Shown here piece after piece: positions 19,134 through 26,967 of a stretch of 64,000 nucleotides of DNA. Within the stretch, counting starts at the first letter, position 1. Each line of letters begins with the position of its first letter. The notes under the pieces were generated by a model. That model was not told the DNA's origin and did no database searches. It saw only the letters and a list, made by a program, of their open reading frames with translations. A program made the position numbers and the translations under genes. Origin of the DNA: Pseudomonas sp. WS 5079. Lineage in GTDB: Bacteria; Pseudomonadota; Gammaproteobacteria; Pseudomonadales; Pseudomonadaceae. The stretch spans positions 372,001 through 436,000 of the forward strand of contig NZ_JAAQWN010000001.1 in NCBI RefSeq assembly GCF_012985465.1, written 5' to 3'.

Positions 19134-19215
19134 TCTCTGACCCCACCGGTAAACTCGTTTTACATTTGCGCCACCATTCGCGCCACATCGTTACTGCCCT
19201 CAGAGGACCGCTGCC

Positions 19216-19440
19216 GTGCCTGACGAGCAATTGCCTGTTGCTGCCGAGCCTGTACACGTCGGCTATATCCCGCTGCCCACCCTCGACCGCCTGATGGAAC
19301 TGCGCGACGCCCTGGTCGCACTCAAGGGGCCGTTGGCCAGCGACCCACAGTTGCGGGAAAGCGTGCACAAATCGCTGATCAATGCCGAGAACCACGAGCG
19401 TGTCCTGGGCAAGGTCTGCTCAGGGCCCCGGTGGGCTTGA
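19216..19440 (+). CDS. Small conserved-looking protein of unknown function
   Basis: This is a 74-residue protein with a GTG start at 19216 preceded by AGAGGA at an eight-base spacing. The sequence has a short acidic, proline-containing N-terminus (PDEQLPVAAEPVHVGYIPLP) and then a helical region (RLMELRDALVALKGPLA, RESVHKSLINAENHERVLGKV). There are no transmembrane segments or recognisable motifs. A factor-independent terminator follows at 19541-19575. The good ribosome site and amphipathic pattern support a real gene; the function is unknown. Confidence 0.6.
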   Translation: MPDEQLPVAAEPVHVGYIPLPTLDRLMELRDALVALKGPLASDPQLRESVHKSLINAENHERVLGKVCSGPRWA

Positions 19441-19540
19441 TGCAAAATTACTGCACTTAACCTGCATTAATATGCATTGGCGCCAGTGTTAATTGATCGG
19501 CACACTGCGCCGGTTCCTCCCCCAAATGTTGGAACTTTCG

Positions 19541-19575
19541 AAGGGCTTTACGGGAAACCGCAAAGCCCTTTTTTT
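19541..19575 (+). terminator. Factor-independent terminator
   Basis: AAGGGCTTT (19541-19549) pairs with AAAGCCCTT (19562-19570) and is followed directly by a run of T to 19575. This is a textbook terminator for the small gene ending at 19440; it sits only 26 bases before the next start, so it could also attenuate that gene. Confidence 0.85.
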
Positions 19576-19601
19576 GCCTTTCAAGATCGGACTGCCCCGC
19601 A

Positions 19602-20306
19602 ATGCTCGCTCGCTGGTTCCCCGCTGCCATCAATACCCGTCCCGCCGAATGGAGTCGTGCCGCCATCGGCATGGCCCTGGGCACCCTGTTTACCGTATGG
19701 CTCTGTGCCCAGGTGTATGGCCTGGAAGTGGCCATGCACCTGCTGGGCCCGCTGGGCGCCTCCGCCGTGCTGTTGTTTGCGGTGTCATCGGGGGCCCTCG
19801 CCCAGCCATGGTCGATTATTGGCAGCTATCTATGCGCCAGTGTGGTGGCCTTGCTGGTGGCCCGCGTCTTGGGCCGGACCCTGGGCAGCGCCTGTCTCGC
19901 GGCGGGCATGGCGTTGATCCTGATGTGCTGGCTGCGTTGCCTGCACCCGCCTTCCGGTGGATTGGCGATGACCCTGGTGCTGGCCGACCCGGCCACCATC
20001 GCCCTGGGCTGGCAGGAAGTCGGCCCGGTCATGCTCGGCGCTGGCACCTTGCTGCTGTCGGCCCTGGCCTACAACAACCTGACCCGCACCCGTTACCCCA
20101 AGGGCCCGGCTGAAACCCCAGTGGTGGTGCCGACGCCGTCCCCAGAGGTGGATGCAAAAATCACCGCCGCAGACCTGGAACAAGCGTTGGCGCAAATGGA
20201 GCAGTTTTTTGACGTTACCCCCAGCGAACTGGAGGAACTGATCCATATCGCCGAAGACCATGCCCGCCGCCGCAGTATCAGCCAGGTGCTGGCCAGCCGG
20301 GTCTAG
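19602..20306 (+). CDS. HPP family membrane protein
   Basis: This is a 234-residue integral membrane protein. The HPP domain covers about residues 15-165 with four or five helices and the family hallmarks LGPLGASAVLLFAV, AQPWSIIGSY and the HPP motif in LHPPSGGLAMTLVL. Some HPP proteins contribute to nitrite transport, but bacterial members are mostly uncharacterised. After the last helix a soluble tail (PEVDAKITAADLEQALAQM...) resembles the linker that in longer relatives leads into two CBS domains; here the protein stops before them. It lies directly after a strong terminator and probably has its own promoter. Confidence 0.85.
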   Translation: MLARWFPAAINTRPAEWSRAAIGMALGTLFTVWLCAQVYGLEVAMHLLGPLGASAVLLFAVSSGALAQPWSIIGSYLCASVVALLVARVLGRTLGSACLAAGMALILMCWLRCLHPPSGGLAMTLVLADPATIALGWQEVGPVMLGAGTLLLSALAYNNLTRTRYPKGPAETPVVVPTPSPEVDAKITAADLEQALAQMEQFFDVTPSELEELIHIAEDHARRRSISQVLASRV

Positions 20307-20464
20307 CCAAGCCTGCCCAGTTTTTTATCGAATGCCTCGCTGCATAAATGCAAAGATGACCTGCAGGATTCCGGCTTGTACTGGGCAAATTTGCACTGGT
20401 ACGATCCGGAGATGGTTCGCCCGCGAACACTTTGATAAAGAACAATAAAAGCAGGGAGTTACAG

Positions 20465-21571
20465 ATGACTGCTCAGGCTCAGTCCCAGGCGACACGCAGC
20501 ACCGAGTCCTCCCAGGACAGCGTCCTGGCCGAAGTACGCAACCACATCGGCCACCTGACCCTCAACCGCCCCGCCGGCCTCAACGCCATCACCCTGGACA
20601 TGGTCCGCAGCCTCTCGGCGCATTTGCGCGCCTGGGCCGATGCGCCCGAGGTGCACGCCGTGGTGTTGCGCGGCGCCGGTGAAAAGGCCTTCTGCGCCGG
20701 TGGCGATATCCGCTCGCTGTACGACAGCTTCAAGAGCGGCGACACCCTGCACGAAGACTTCTTCGTCGAGGAATATGCCCTCGACCTGGCCATCCATCAC
20801 TACCGCAAGCCGATCCTCGCCCTGATGGACGGCTTTGTCCTGGGCGGCGGCATGGGCCTGGTCCAGGGTGCCGACCTGCGGGTAGTCACCGAGCGCAGCC
20901 GCCTGGCCATGCCGGAAGTGGCCATCGGTTATTTCCCGGATGTGGGCGGCAGCTACTTCCTGCCGCGCATTCCCGGCGAACTGGGGATTTACCTGGGCGT
21001 GACCGGGGTGCAGATCCGCGCCGCCGACGCTTTGTATTGCGGGCTGGCTGATTGGTACCTGGACAGCGCCAGGCTGGCGGAGCTGGACCACAAACTCGAC
21101 CACCTGCAATGGCACGACTCGCCACTCAAGGACCTGCAAGGCCTGCTGGCCAAGCTCGCCGTACAACAATTGCCGGATGCGCCGCTGGCGGCCCTGCGCC
21201 CGGCCATCGACCACTTCTTTGCCCAGCCCGACGTACCGAGCATTGTCGAACAGCTGCAACAAGTCACCGTCGCCGACAGCCATGAATGGGCCGTGAGCAC
21301 AGCGCAACTGATGCACACCCGCTCGCCATTGGCCATGGCGGTGACCCTGCAGATGCTGCGACGGGGACGGCACCTGGCGCTGGAAGACTGCTTTGCCCTG
21401 GAACTGCACCTGGACCGCCAGTGGTTCGCCCGTGGCGACCTGATCGAAGGTGTACGCGCATTGTTGATCGACAAGGACAAAGCCCCGCGCTGGAACCCGC
21501 CAACGTTGGCGGCACTGGACCAGCGCCATGTCGACAGCTTCTTCCAAGACTTCGCGAAGAACGGGAACTAA
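20465..21571 (+). CDS. Enoyl-CoA hydratase/isomerase family, 3-hydroxyisobutyryl-CoA hydrolase-like
   Basis: This is a 368-residue crotonase-superfamily protein; the start at 20465 follows GCAGGGAG by a normal spacing. The oxyanion-hole motifs are AFCAGGDIRSLYD and DGFVLGGGMGLVQGADLRV; MPEVAIGYFPDVGGSYFLPRIPG and the long C-terminal extension (about residues 230-368) are characteristic of the HIBCH/ECH_2 group, which hydrolyses 3-hydroxyisobutyryl-CoA in valine breakdown. It is followed four bases later by an acyl-CoA dehydrogenase, as in valine-degradation operons. A hydratase acting on another acyl-CoA is a less likely alternative. Confidence 0.88.
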   Translation: MTAQAQSQATRSTESSQDSVLAEVRNHIGHLTLNRPAGLNAITLDMVRSLSAHLRAWADAPEVHAVVLRGAGEKAFCAGGDIRSLYDSFKSGDTLHEDFFVEEYALDLAIHHYRKPILALMDGFVLGGGMGLVQGADLRVVTERSRLAMPEVAIGYFPDVGGSYFLPRIPGELGIYLGVTGVQIRAADALYCGLADWYLDSARLAELDHKLDHLQWHDSPLKDLQGLLAKLAVQQLPDAPLAALRPAIDHFFAQPDVPSIVEQLQQVTVADSHEWAVSTAQLMHTRSPLAMAVTLQMLRRGRHLALEDCFALELHLDRQWFARGDLIEGVRALLIDKDKAPRWNPPTLAALDQRHVDSFFQDFAKNGN

Positions 21572-21574
21572 CTC

Positions 21575-22726
21575 ATGCAAGATATTGAATTTACAGAAGA
21601 ACAAGTCATGATCCGCGACATGGCGCGCGACTTTGCCCGTGGCGAAATCGCCCCCCATGCCCAGGCCTGGGAAAAAGCCGGCTGGATCGACGACGGCCTG
21701 GTAGCCAAGATGGGCGAACTGGGACTGTTGGGCATGGTGGTGCCGGAAGAATGGGGCGGCACTTATGTGGACTACGTGGCCTATGCCCTGGCCGTCGAGG
21801 AGATTTCTGCGGGTGACGGTGCAGTAGGCGCACTGATGAGTATCCATAATTCAGTGGGTTGCGGCCCAATCCTCAACTACGGCACACCTGCGCAAAAAGA
21901 GACTTGGTTGGCCGAGCTGGCCAGCGGCCAGGCCATCGGTTGTTTCTGCCTGACCGAACCCCAGGCCGGCTCCGAAGCCCACAACCTGCGCACTCGCGCC
22001 GAACTGCGCGATGGCCAGTGGGTGATCAACGGCGCTAAACAGTTCGTTAGCAACGGCAAACGCGCCAAGCTGGCGATTGTGTTTGCCGTGACCGACCCGG
22101 AGCTGGGCAAGAAAGGCATTTCGGCGTTCCTGGTGCCCACCGCTACCCCAGGCTTCACCGTGGACCGTACCGAACACAAGATGGGCATCCGTGCCTCGGA
22201 CACCTGCGCGGTAACCCTCAGCCAGTGCAGCGTGCCCGAGGCCAACCTGCTCGGCGAGCGCGGCAAGGGCCTGGCCATTGCCCTGTCCAACCTCGAAGGT
22301 GGACGCATCGGCATCGCCGCCCAGGCCCTGGGCATCGCCCGTGCAGCCTTTGAAGCCGCATTGGCCTACGCCCGTGACCGGGTGCAGTTCGACAAGGCCA
22401 TCATCGAGCACCAGAGCGTGGCCAACCTGCTGGCTGACATGCAGACCCGCCTCAATGCCGCACGGCTGCTGATCCTGCATGCCGCGCGCTTGCGCAGTGC
22501 CGGCAAGCCGTGCCTGTCCGAAGCCTCCCAGGCCAAGCTATTCGCGTCGGAAATGGCCGAGAAGGTCTGCTCATCTGCGATGCAGATCCATGGCGGCTAT
22601 GGCTACCTGGAAGACTACCCGGTGGAGCGTTACTACCGGGATGCGCGGATTACGCAGATTTATGAGGGCACCAGTGAGATCCAGCGCCTGGTGATTGCTC
22701 GGGAGCTGAAGAACTATCAGCTATAG
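21575..22726 (+). CDS. Acyl-CoA dehydrogenase, probably isobutyryl-CoA dehydrogenase-like
   Basis: This is a 383-residue FAD enzyme of normal length. Conserved segments are [20 protein letters not shown], the FAD-contacting [30 protein letters not shown], and the C-terminal [20 protein letters not shown] followed by [16 protein letters not shown], which holds the catalytic glutamate of short- and branched-chain dehydrogenases. It oxidises an acyl-CoA to the 2-enoyl-CoA and passes electrons to ETF. Its pairing with the upstream hydrolase suggests isobutyryl-CoA in valine catabolism. Confidence 0.92.
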   Translation: MQDIEFTEEQVMIRDMARDFARGEIAPHAQAWEKAGWIDDGLVAKMGELGLLGMVVPEEWGGTYVDYVAYALAVEEISAGDGAVGALMSIHNSVGCGPILNYGTPAQKETWLAELASGQAIGCFCLTEPQAGSEAHNLRTRAELRDGQWVINGAKQFVSNGKRAKLAIVFAVTDPELGKKGISAFLVPTATPGFTVDRTEHKMGIRASDTCAVTLSQCSVPEANLLGERGKGLAIALSNLEGGRIGIAAQALGIARAAFEAALAYARDRVQFDKAIIEHQSVANLLADMQTRLNAARLLILHAARLRSAGKPCLSEASQAKLFASEMAEKVCSSAMQIHGGYGYLEDYPVERYYRDARITQIYEGTSEIQRLVIARELKNYQL

Positions 22727-22759
22727 GCCTTGCTGCGAACCCTTCGAAAAAGCCTGAAG

Positions 22760-22782
22760 ACTCCCGTGCGTTGTACGGGAGT
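22760..22782 (+). terminator. Hairpin downstream of the acyl-CoA dehydrogenase
   Basis: ACTCCCGT and ACGGGAGT form a perfect 8-bp stem with a 7-base loop 33 bases after the stop codon. There is no T run after it, so it may be a partial terminator or an mRNA-stabilising end. Confidence 0.4.
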
Positions 22783-22823
22783 GCGACTATTCTGACAGTT
22801 CCTAGCCACACAGGAGGTGTGTC

Positions 22824-23273
22824 ATGAATGCAGTCGAGCACCCGCTCCGCGTCGAGCGAATCAGCCAGGAACGCTACATCCAAGCCCCTATCGAAGCCGT
22901 CTACGACTACGTGACCCAGCCGGATCGCTGGCATGAATGGCATCCCACGTCCCTGGGCGCGGACACCGGCACCAGCGGTTCACTGCCTGCCGGTCAGCGC
23001 TTCACCGAGACGATCGACCTACTGGGGGTACGTGTACCCATGAGCTACCGGGTGCAAATCGCCGTGCCGCCCCGGGAATTCAAGACCGTGTTCACCTCCC
23101 TTGCGGTCGATGGCAGCATTCATTACTTACTCCAGCCTCAAGGTAGCGGCACTTTGTTCACTCGGGTGCTGAGCTATGAGACCGAACTGCAGCTGCGCAC
23201 CTTGCAAACGCGCATGGTAGAGCTGTCGGAGCAGGCCATGGACCAGCTCAAACAGCGCCTGGAATCGTCCTGA
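22824..23273 (+). CDS. SRPBCC (START/Bet v 1-like) family protein
   Basis: This is a 149-residue cytoplasmic protein with a strong AGGAGGT ribosome site. The fold is indicated by the opening RISQERYIQAPIEAVYDYVTQPDRWHEWHP, typical of polyketide cyclase/SRPBCC ligand-binding proteins, then alternating strands and a long C-terminal helix (RTLQTRMVELSEQAMDQLKQ). The ligand is unknown. It is separated from the dehydrogenase by a hairpin and from the DUF411 gene by a copper-type operator, so it is probably transcribed alone. Confidence 0.85.
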   Translation: MNAVEHPLRVERISQERYIQAPIEAVYDYVTQPDRWHEWHPTSLGADTGTSGSLPAGQRFTETIDLLGVRVPMSYRVQIAVPPREFKTVFTSLAVDGSIHYLLQPQGSGTLFTRVLSYETELQLRTLQTRMVELSEQAMDQLKQRLESS

Positions 23274-23275
23274 AC

Positions 23276-23290
23276 TGACAAAATTGTCAT
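23276..23290. promoter_or_regulatory. CopR/CusR/CinR-type copper operator
   Basis: TGACA AAAT TGTCAT matches the TGACA-N4-TGTNAT pattern reported for Pseudomonas copper response regulators, and its TGACAA-NN-TTGTCA core is that of the E. coli CusR box. It lies upstream of a DUF411 gene, a family tied to copper handling. A perfect TATAAT is at 23349-23354 and a further TGACA half site at 23307-23311, both between this box and the gene start at 23440. Confidence 0.7.
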
Positions 23291-23348
23291 CTTTGCCTCA
23301 GTTGGCTGACAGCTGCGCACCTTAAGCTGCGGGGTTGTCGCGTGTCCG

Positions 23349-23354
23349 TATAAT
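23349..23354 (+). promoter_or_regulatory. -10 element (TATAAT) of the DUF411 gene
   Basis: A perfect TATAAT lies 85 bases before the start codon. No good -35 hexamer is found at the correct distance, which suits a promoter that depends on an activator bound at the copper-type box upstream. Confidence 0.55.
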
Positions 23355-23439
23355 TTCGAAACATAACCACCTCACCTGATTCGCAAAAGCGCGGACAATG
23401 CGCCCTCTTTGCGCACTCCGTAACCGATGGGACCTGTCT

Positions 23440-23886
23440 ATGAAAACCACCCTGCGCCTGACTTTGCTGTCCGCCCTGTTCATGACCACCCTGGCCCAGG
23501 CCGCCGAACTGATCCCGATTGACGTGCACCGCGATGCCAACTGCGGTTGCTGCAAGAAATGGATCAGCCACCTTGAAAGCAACGGATTCAAGGTCAACGA
23601 CCATGTGGAAGCGGACATGAGTTCGGTCAAGCAGCGCCTGGGCGTGGCGCCGCGCCTGGCGTCCTGCCATACCGCCGTGATCGACGGCAAATTCGTCGAA
23701 GGCCACGTGCCTGCTGATCAGGTGCTGGCCCTGCGCAAACGTGACGACTTGTTGGGCATCGCCGCCCCAGGCATGCCCATGGGCTCGCCGGGCATGGAAA
23801 TGGATGGTATGAGCGACGCCTATCAAGTCATCGGCCTGACCCGCGAAGGCAAAGATGTAGTGGTAGCCCAATACCCGGCCCACTGA
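23440..23886 (+). CDS. DUF411 metal-binding protein, likely copper-related
   Basis: This is a 148-residue exported protein with a signal peptide (MKTTLRLTLLSALFMTTLAQA, cut before AELIPI). The DUF411 domain starts IDVHRDANCGCCKKWISHL with the CGCC metal-binding motif and continues with SCHTAVIDGKFVEGHVPADQ. A methionine-rich insert, GMPMGSPGMEMDGMSD, gives a further soft-metal site. DUF411 proteins are found in copper and silver resistance clusters, probably as periplasmic metal binders. The upstream copper-type operator supports this. It is followed three bases after its stop by a DedA-like membrane protein gene. Confidence 0.9.
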   Translation: MKTTLRLTLLSALFMTTLAQAAELIPIDVHRDANCGCCKKWISHLESNGFKVNDHVEADMSSVKQRLGVAPRLASCHTAVIDGKFVEGHVPADQVLALRKRDDLLGIAAPGMPMGSPGMEMDGMSDAYQVIGLTREGKDVVVAQYPAH

Positions 23887-23889
23887 TCA

Positions 23890-24321
23890 ATGCTCGCTGG
23901 GTATGCCGGGCTGTTTTTCAGCGCCTTTGGCGCGGCTACGCTGTTACCACTGCAATCGGAAGCGGTACTGGTCGCGCTGCTGCTCAACGGCAACTACGCG
24001 GTGTGGTTGCTGCTCGGGATCGCGACCCTGGGCAACGTCCTGGGTTCGCTGGTCAACTGGCTGCTGGGCCGCTCGGTCGAGCTGTTCAAGGATCGACGCT
24101 GGTTCCCACTAAGCGCCGCGCAGTTGGAAAAGTCCCGCGGCCATTATCGCCGCTGGGGGCATTGGTCACTGCTGCTCAGTTGGGTGCCGATCATCGGCGA
24201 CCCGCTGACCCTGGTGGCCGGGGTAATGAAGGAGCCGCTGTGGCGTTTTGTGCTGATCGTCAGCCTGGCCAAGGCGGCCCGGTATGCGGTGGTGGCAATG
24301 CTTACGTTGCATTGGATGTAA
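23890..24321 (+). CDS. YqaA/DedA-like VTT domain membrane protein
   Basis: This is a 143-residue membrane protein with about four hydrophobic segments. The YqaA-type start (AGLFFSAFGAATLLPLQSEAVL) is followed by LLGIATLGNVLGSLVNWLLGR, the VTT-like glycine-rich helix hairpin, and by the conserved RRWGHWSLLLSWVPIIGDPLTLVAGVM, which contains the GD-P segment of the family. Members are thought to affect envelope homeostasis or lipid scrambling; no substrate is known for YqaA. Its close spacing to the DUF411 gene suggests shared, possibly copper-responsive, transcription. Confidence 0.88.
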   Translation: MLAGYAGLFFSAFGAATLLPLQSEAVLVALLLNGNYAVWLLLGIATLGNVLGSLVNWLLGRSVELFKDRRWFPLSAAQLEKSRGHYRRWGHWSLLLSWVPIIGDPLTLVAGVMKEPLWRFVLIVSLAKAARYAVVAMLTLHWM

Positions 24322-24418
24322 GCAATGTGCGTTGCTGCACTGGGCCTGCGGCGGCGGGTTAATCCCCGCTTAATCCCCCCGCCACAGCATCCGGGAGCAT
24401 CGTCCCTGGAGCTTTCCC

Positions 24419-25432
24419 ATGCCGCTGACACGTTCGTTTCTCCTTGCCGGCCTGCTGGCCACCTGCGCCCTCCCTGCCTTGGCAGCCACGCAAAACCCAA
24501 GCTACGGCCCGCAGTTGCAAGGTTTCCAATACCCCTACCCGGTCGAACATTTCGATTTCCAGTCCCAGGGCCAAGCAGTGCAAATGGGCTATATGGACGT
24601 GCCGGCCAAAGGCCCCGCCAATGGCCGCAGCGTGGTGTTGATGCATGGCAAGAACTTCTGCGGCGCGACCTGGGAGGCGTCGATCAAGGCCCTGAGCGAG
24701 GCCGGCTACCGGGTGATCGCACCGGACCAGATCGGCTTCTGCACCTCCACCAAGCCTGAGCACTACCAGTACAGCTTCCAGCAGTTGGCAATCAACACCC
24801 ATCAACTCCTGCAAAAACTCGGCATTCCCAAGGCGACCCTGGTCGGCCATTCCACCGGTGGCATGCTGGCTACACGCTATGCCCTGCTTTACCCCACACA
24901 GACCGAGCAACTGGCGCTGGTCAACCCGATCGGCCTGGAAGACTGGAAAGCCCTGGGCGTGCCCTATCGCAGCGTCGACCAATGGTATGAGCGCGAACTG
25001 AAACTGAGCGCCGACGGCGTGCGCGAGTACGAGCGCAAGACCTACTACGACGGGCGCTGGAAGCCTGAATACGAGCGTTGGGTGGACATGCTCGTCGGCC
25101 TGAACCAGGGCCCGGGCCATAAGCGGGTGGCGTGGAATTCGGCGTTGATTTACGACATGATCTTCACCCAGCCGGTGTACTACGAGTTCAAGGACCTGCA
25201 GGTCCCGACCCTGCTACTGATCGGTACGTCCGATATCACCGCCATCGGCAGTGATAGCGCGCCGCCCGAGGTCAAGGCCAAGATCGGCCGGTACAACGAA
25301 CTGGGCAAGCAAGTGGCCAAGCTCATTCCCCACTCGACCCTGGTGGAGTTCCCGGGCCTGGGCCACGCACCACAAATGGAAGAACCCGCGCGCTTCCACC
25401 AGGCGCTGCTGCAAGGGCTCAAGGCGCTCTAA
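24419..25432 (+). CDS. Secreted alpha/beta hydrolase
   Basis: This is a 337-residue protein with a signal peptide (MPLTRSFLLAGLLATCALPALA, cleavage before ATQNP). The hydrolase fold has the HG oxyanion motif (VVLMHGKNFCG), the nucleophile elbow GHSTGG with the catalytic serine near residue 144, the acid in LIGTSDITA and the histidine in FPGLGHAPQMEEP. The substrate is unknown; esterase, lactonase or epoxide-hydrolase-type activity in the periplasm is possible. It probably forms a unit with the dehydrogenase starting 24 bases after its stop. Confidence 0.9.
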   Translation: MPLTRSFLLAGLLATCALPALAATQNPSYGPQLQGFQYPYPVEHFDFQSQGQAVQMGYMDVPAKGPANGRSVVLMHGKNFCGATWEASIKALSEAGYRVIAPDQIGFCTSTKPEHYQYSFQQLAINTHQLLQKLGIPKATLVGHSTGGMLATRYALLYPTQTEQLALVNPIGLEDWKALGVPYRSVDQWYERELKLSADGVREYERKTYYDGRWKPEYERWVDMLVGLNQGPGHKRVAWNSALIYDMIFTQPVYYEFKDLQVPTLLLIGTSDITAIGSDSAPPEVKAKIGRYNELGKQVAKLIPHSTLVEFPGLGHAPQMEEPARFHQALLQGLKAL

Positions 25433-25456
25433 TTCCCACTAAGCGAGGCACCGTGC

Positions 25457-26410
25457 ATGTCAGTTCAGATCGCAGTCATTGATGATTGGCAAGATGTGGC
25501 CCGCGACGTGGTGGACTGGTCCGCCCTGGAGGCGATCGGCCAAGTGCGTTTCCTTCACGACTACCCTGCCGACACCGCCACCTTGATCGCACGCTTGCAG
25601 GGTTTTGCGGTGATTTGCGTGATGCGCGAGCGCACAGTGTTTGACCAGGCGCTGCTGCAAGGGCTGCCGGGGCTCAAGTTGCTGGTCACCGGCGGCATGC
25701 GCAATGCCGCCATCGACCTTGGCGCCGCCAAGGCCCTGGGTATCCAGGTGTGTGGCACCGACAGCTACAAACACGCGGCACCGGAGCTGACCTGGGCCCT
25801 GATCATGGCCTCCACCCGCAATCTGCTGGCCGAAGCGAGCTCCTTGCGTGCCGGCCAGTGGCAGCAAGGGCTGGGCGGCGATCTGCATGGCCAGACCCTG
25901 GGTATCCTCGGGCTGGGCAGTATCGGCCAGCGTGTCGCGCAGTTTGGCCAGGTGTTTGGCATGCGCGTGATCGCCTGGAGTGAAAACCTCACTGCGCAAC
26001 GCGCCGCCGATGTAGGCGTGACCTGGGTCAGCAAGCGCGAACTGTTCGAACAGGCCGACGTGCTGTCGATTCACCTGGTACTCAGCGAGCGCAGCCGCGG
26101 CATGGTGGATGCCCAGGCCCTGGGCTGGATGAAACCCGGCGCACGCCTGGTGAACACGGCGCGCGGGCCGATCGTCGATGAGGCGGCCCTGATCGATGCG
26201 CTGCGCGATGGGCGACTGGCGGGCGCGGCACTGGATGTGTTCGAGCAGGAGCCCTTGCCGGTCGACCACCCGTTTCGCCATCTGCCCAACGTGTTGGCCA
26301 CCCCCCATGTGGGTTATGTCAGCGCGCGCAACTACCGGCAGTTCTATGGGCAGATGATCGAGGATATCCAGGCGTGGGCCAGTGGGCGGGTCTTGCGCAG
26401 CCTGACATGA
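25457..26410 (+). CDS. D-2-hydroxyacid dehydrogenase family protein
   Basis: This is a 317-residue NAD(P)-dependent enzyme of the D-isomer-specific family. The substrate domain flanks the Rossmann domain, whose dinucleotide motif is TLGILGLGSIGQRVAQFG. The catalytic residues are Arg in NTARGPIVDEAAL, Glu in DVFEQEPLP and His in ATPHVGYVS. It reduces a 2-keto acid or oxidises a D-2-hydroxy acid; the family is too broad to name the substrate. It lies behind the alpha/beta hydrolase gene on the same strand. Confidence 0.92.
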   Translation: MSVQIAVIDDWQDVARDVVDWSALEAIGQVRFLHDYPADTATLIARLQGFAVICVMRERTVFDQALLQGLPGLKLLVTGGMRNAAIDLGAAKALGIQVCGTDSYKHAAPELTWALIMASTRNLLAEASSLRAGQWQQGLGGDLHGQTLGILGLGSIGQRVAQFGQVFGMRVIAWSENLTAQRAADVGVTWVSKRELFEQADVLSIHLVLSERSRGMVDAQALGWMKPGARLVNTARGPIVDEAALIDALRDGRLAGAALDVFEQEPLPVDHPFRHLPNVLATPHVGYVSARNYRQFYGQMIEDIQAWASGRVLRSLT

Positions 26411-26543
26411 TAAATAGCTTCACATATATACATCAAGATATTGATTTATATGGGTATTAACTCTTAACAAATCACTTTAAGTAGCATCCCGCACCACTAT
26501 CGAGCAGCCCAACCCCGATGCCCCATCAAGAGGCGATCCCCCC

Positions 26544-26625
26544 GTAGGAGCCGGCTTGCCGGCGATGAAGCCCTCAGCAGCGACGCACTCCCCAAGGTCG
26601 CCATCACCGGCAAGCCGGCTCCTGC
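26544..26625. repeat. REPIN (inverted REP pair)
   Basis: GTAGGAGCCGGCTTGCCGGC begins the first REP (26544-26566), and an inverted copy (26603-26625) follows after about 36 bases. Each half forms its own hairpin and the two together form a larger one, the pattern of RAYT-mobilised REPINs in P. fluorescens. Confidence 0.88.
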
Positions 26626-26710
26626 AAGGGAGGCGCCTGCCTGAAAAATAATATTGTCCTACAAAATTATCCTACAAGCCTTGCAGGCTCTGGGCTGTGT
26701 CCTAGACTGA

Positions 26711-26724
26711 TGACCGATCGGTCA
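26711..26724. promoter_or_regulatory. Perfect 14-bp palindrome, TetR-type operator candidate
   Basis: TGACCGATCGGTCA is fully self-complementary and lies 146 bases upstream of the glgA sigma54-like element. Size and symmetry suit a TetR-family dimer. No TetR gene is in the window, so the regulator is unknown. Confidence 0.4.
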
Positions 26725-26856
26725 CGATCAGAACAAAAGCCCCCGCAATAAATCGAAACTTTCCAACTCTGCCGTAGGTCAGGTTTAAGGTAGGACGCAC
26801 GCCACCGGCGCCAGCCGGACGTCCGCCCATCCAATCTATTTATCAGTTCGGTGCAA

Positions 26857-26873
26857 TTGGCATAAGCCTTGCC
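26857..26873 (+). promoter_or_regulatory. Sigma54-like promoter of the glgA operon
   Basis: TTGGCATAAGCCTTGCC matches the sigma54 consensus at the key positions: TGGCA with -24 GG at 26859-26860 and TTGC with -12 GC at 26871-26872, at the correct spacing. The start site would be near 26884, giving an 84-base leader to glgA. The same bases also form an inverted repeat (TGGCA-N7-TGCCA), so a protein-binding site is an alternative. Confidence 0.5.
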
Positions 26874-26967
26874 AGTCTGTGCAGTGCTAGTGCGCGTGAC
26901 CGCAGGACGCGGTTGACTTTCGCTGAGGGCGCCAGGCTCTCGGCTGACCACCACATGGGAGAGAACT

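Larger units (their letters stand above)
26411..26967. other. 557-base intergenic region before glgA
   Basis: No gene is supported on either strand. It holds an AT-rich stretch after the dehydrogenase (26411-26490), a REP pair (26544-26625), a perfect 14-bp palindrome (26711-26724), a sigma54-like promoter (26857-26873) and a long leader to glgA. This is an unusually control-rich gap, consistent with regulated expression of the glucan/trehalose operon. Confidence 0.7.

Noticed and set aside
20382..20395. Sigma54 promoter before the 3-hydroxyisobutyryl-CoA hydrolase gene (TGGGCAAATTTGCA)
   Set aside because: The GG to GC spacing is two bases too short; it is better read as a GCAAATTTGC palindrome, perhaps an operator.
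26667..26954. 95-codon minus-strand frame in the glgA upstream region
   Set aside because: It covers the sigma54-like element and palindrome, has no ribosome site and no recognisable product.
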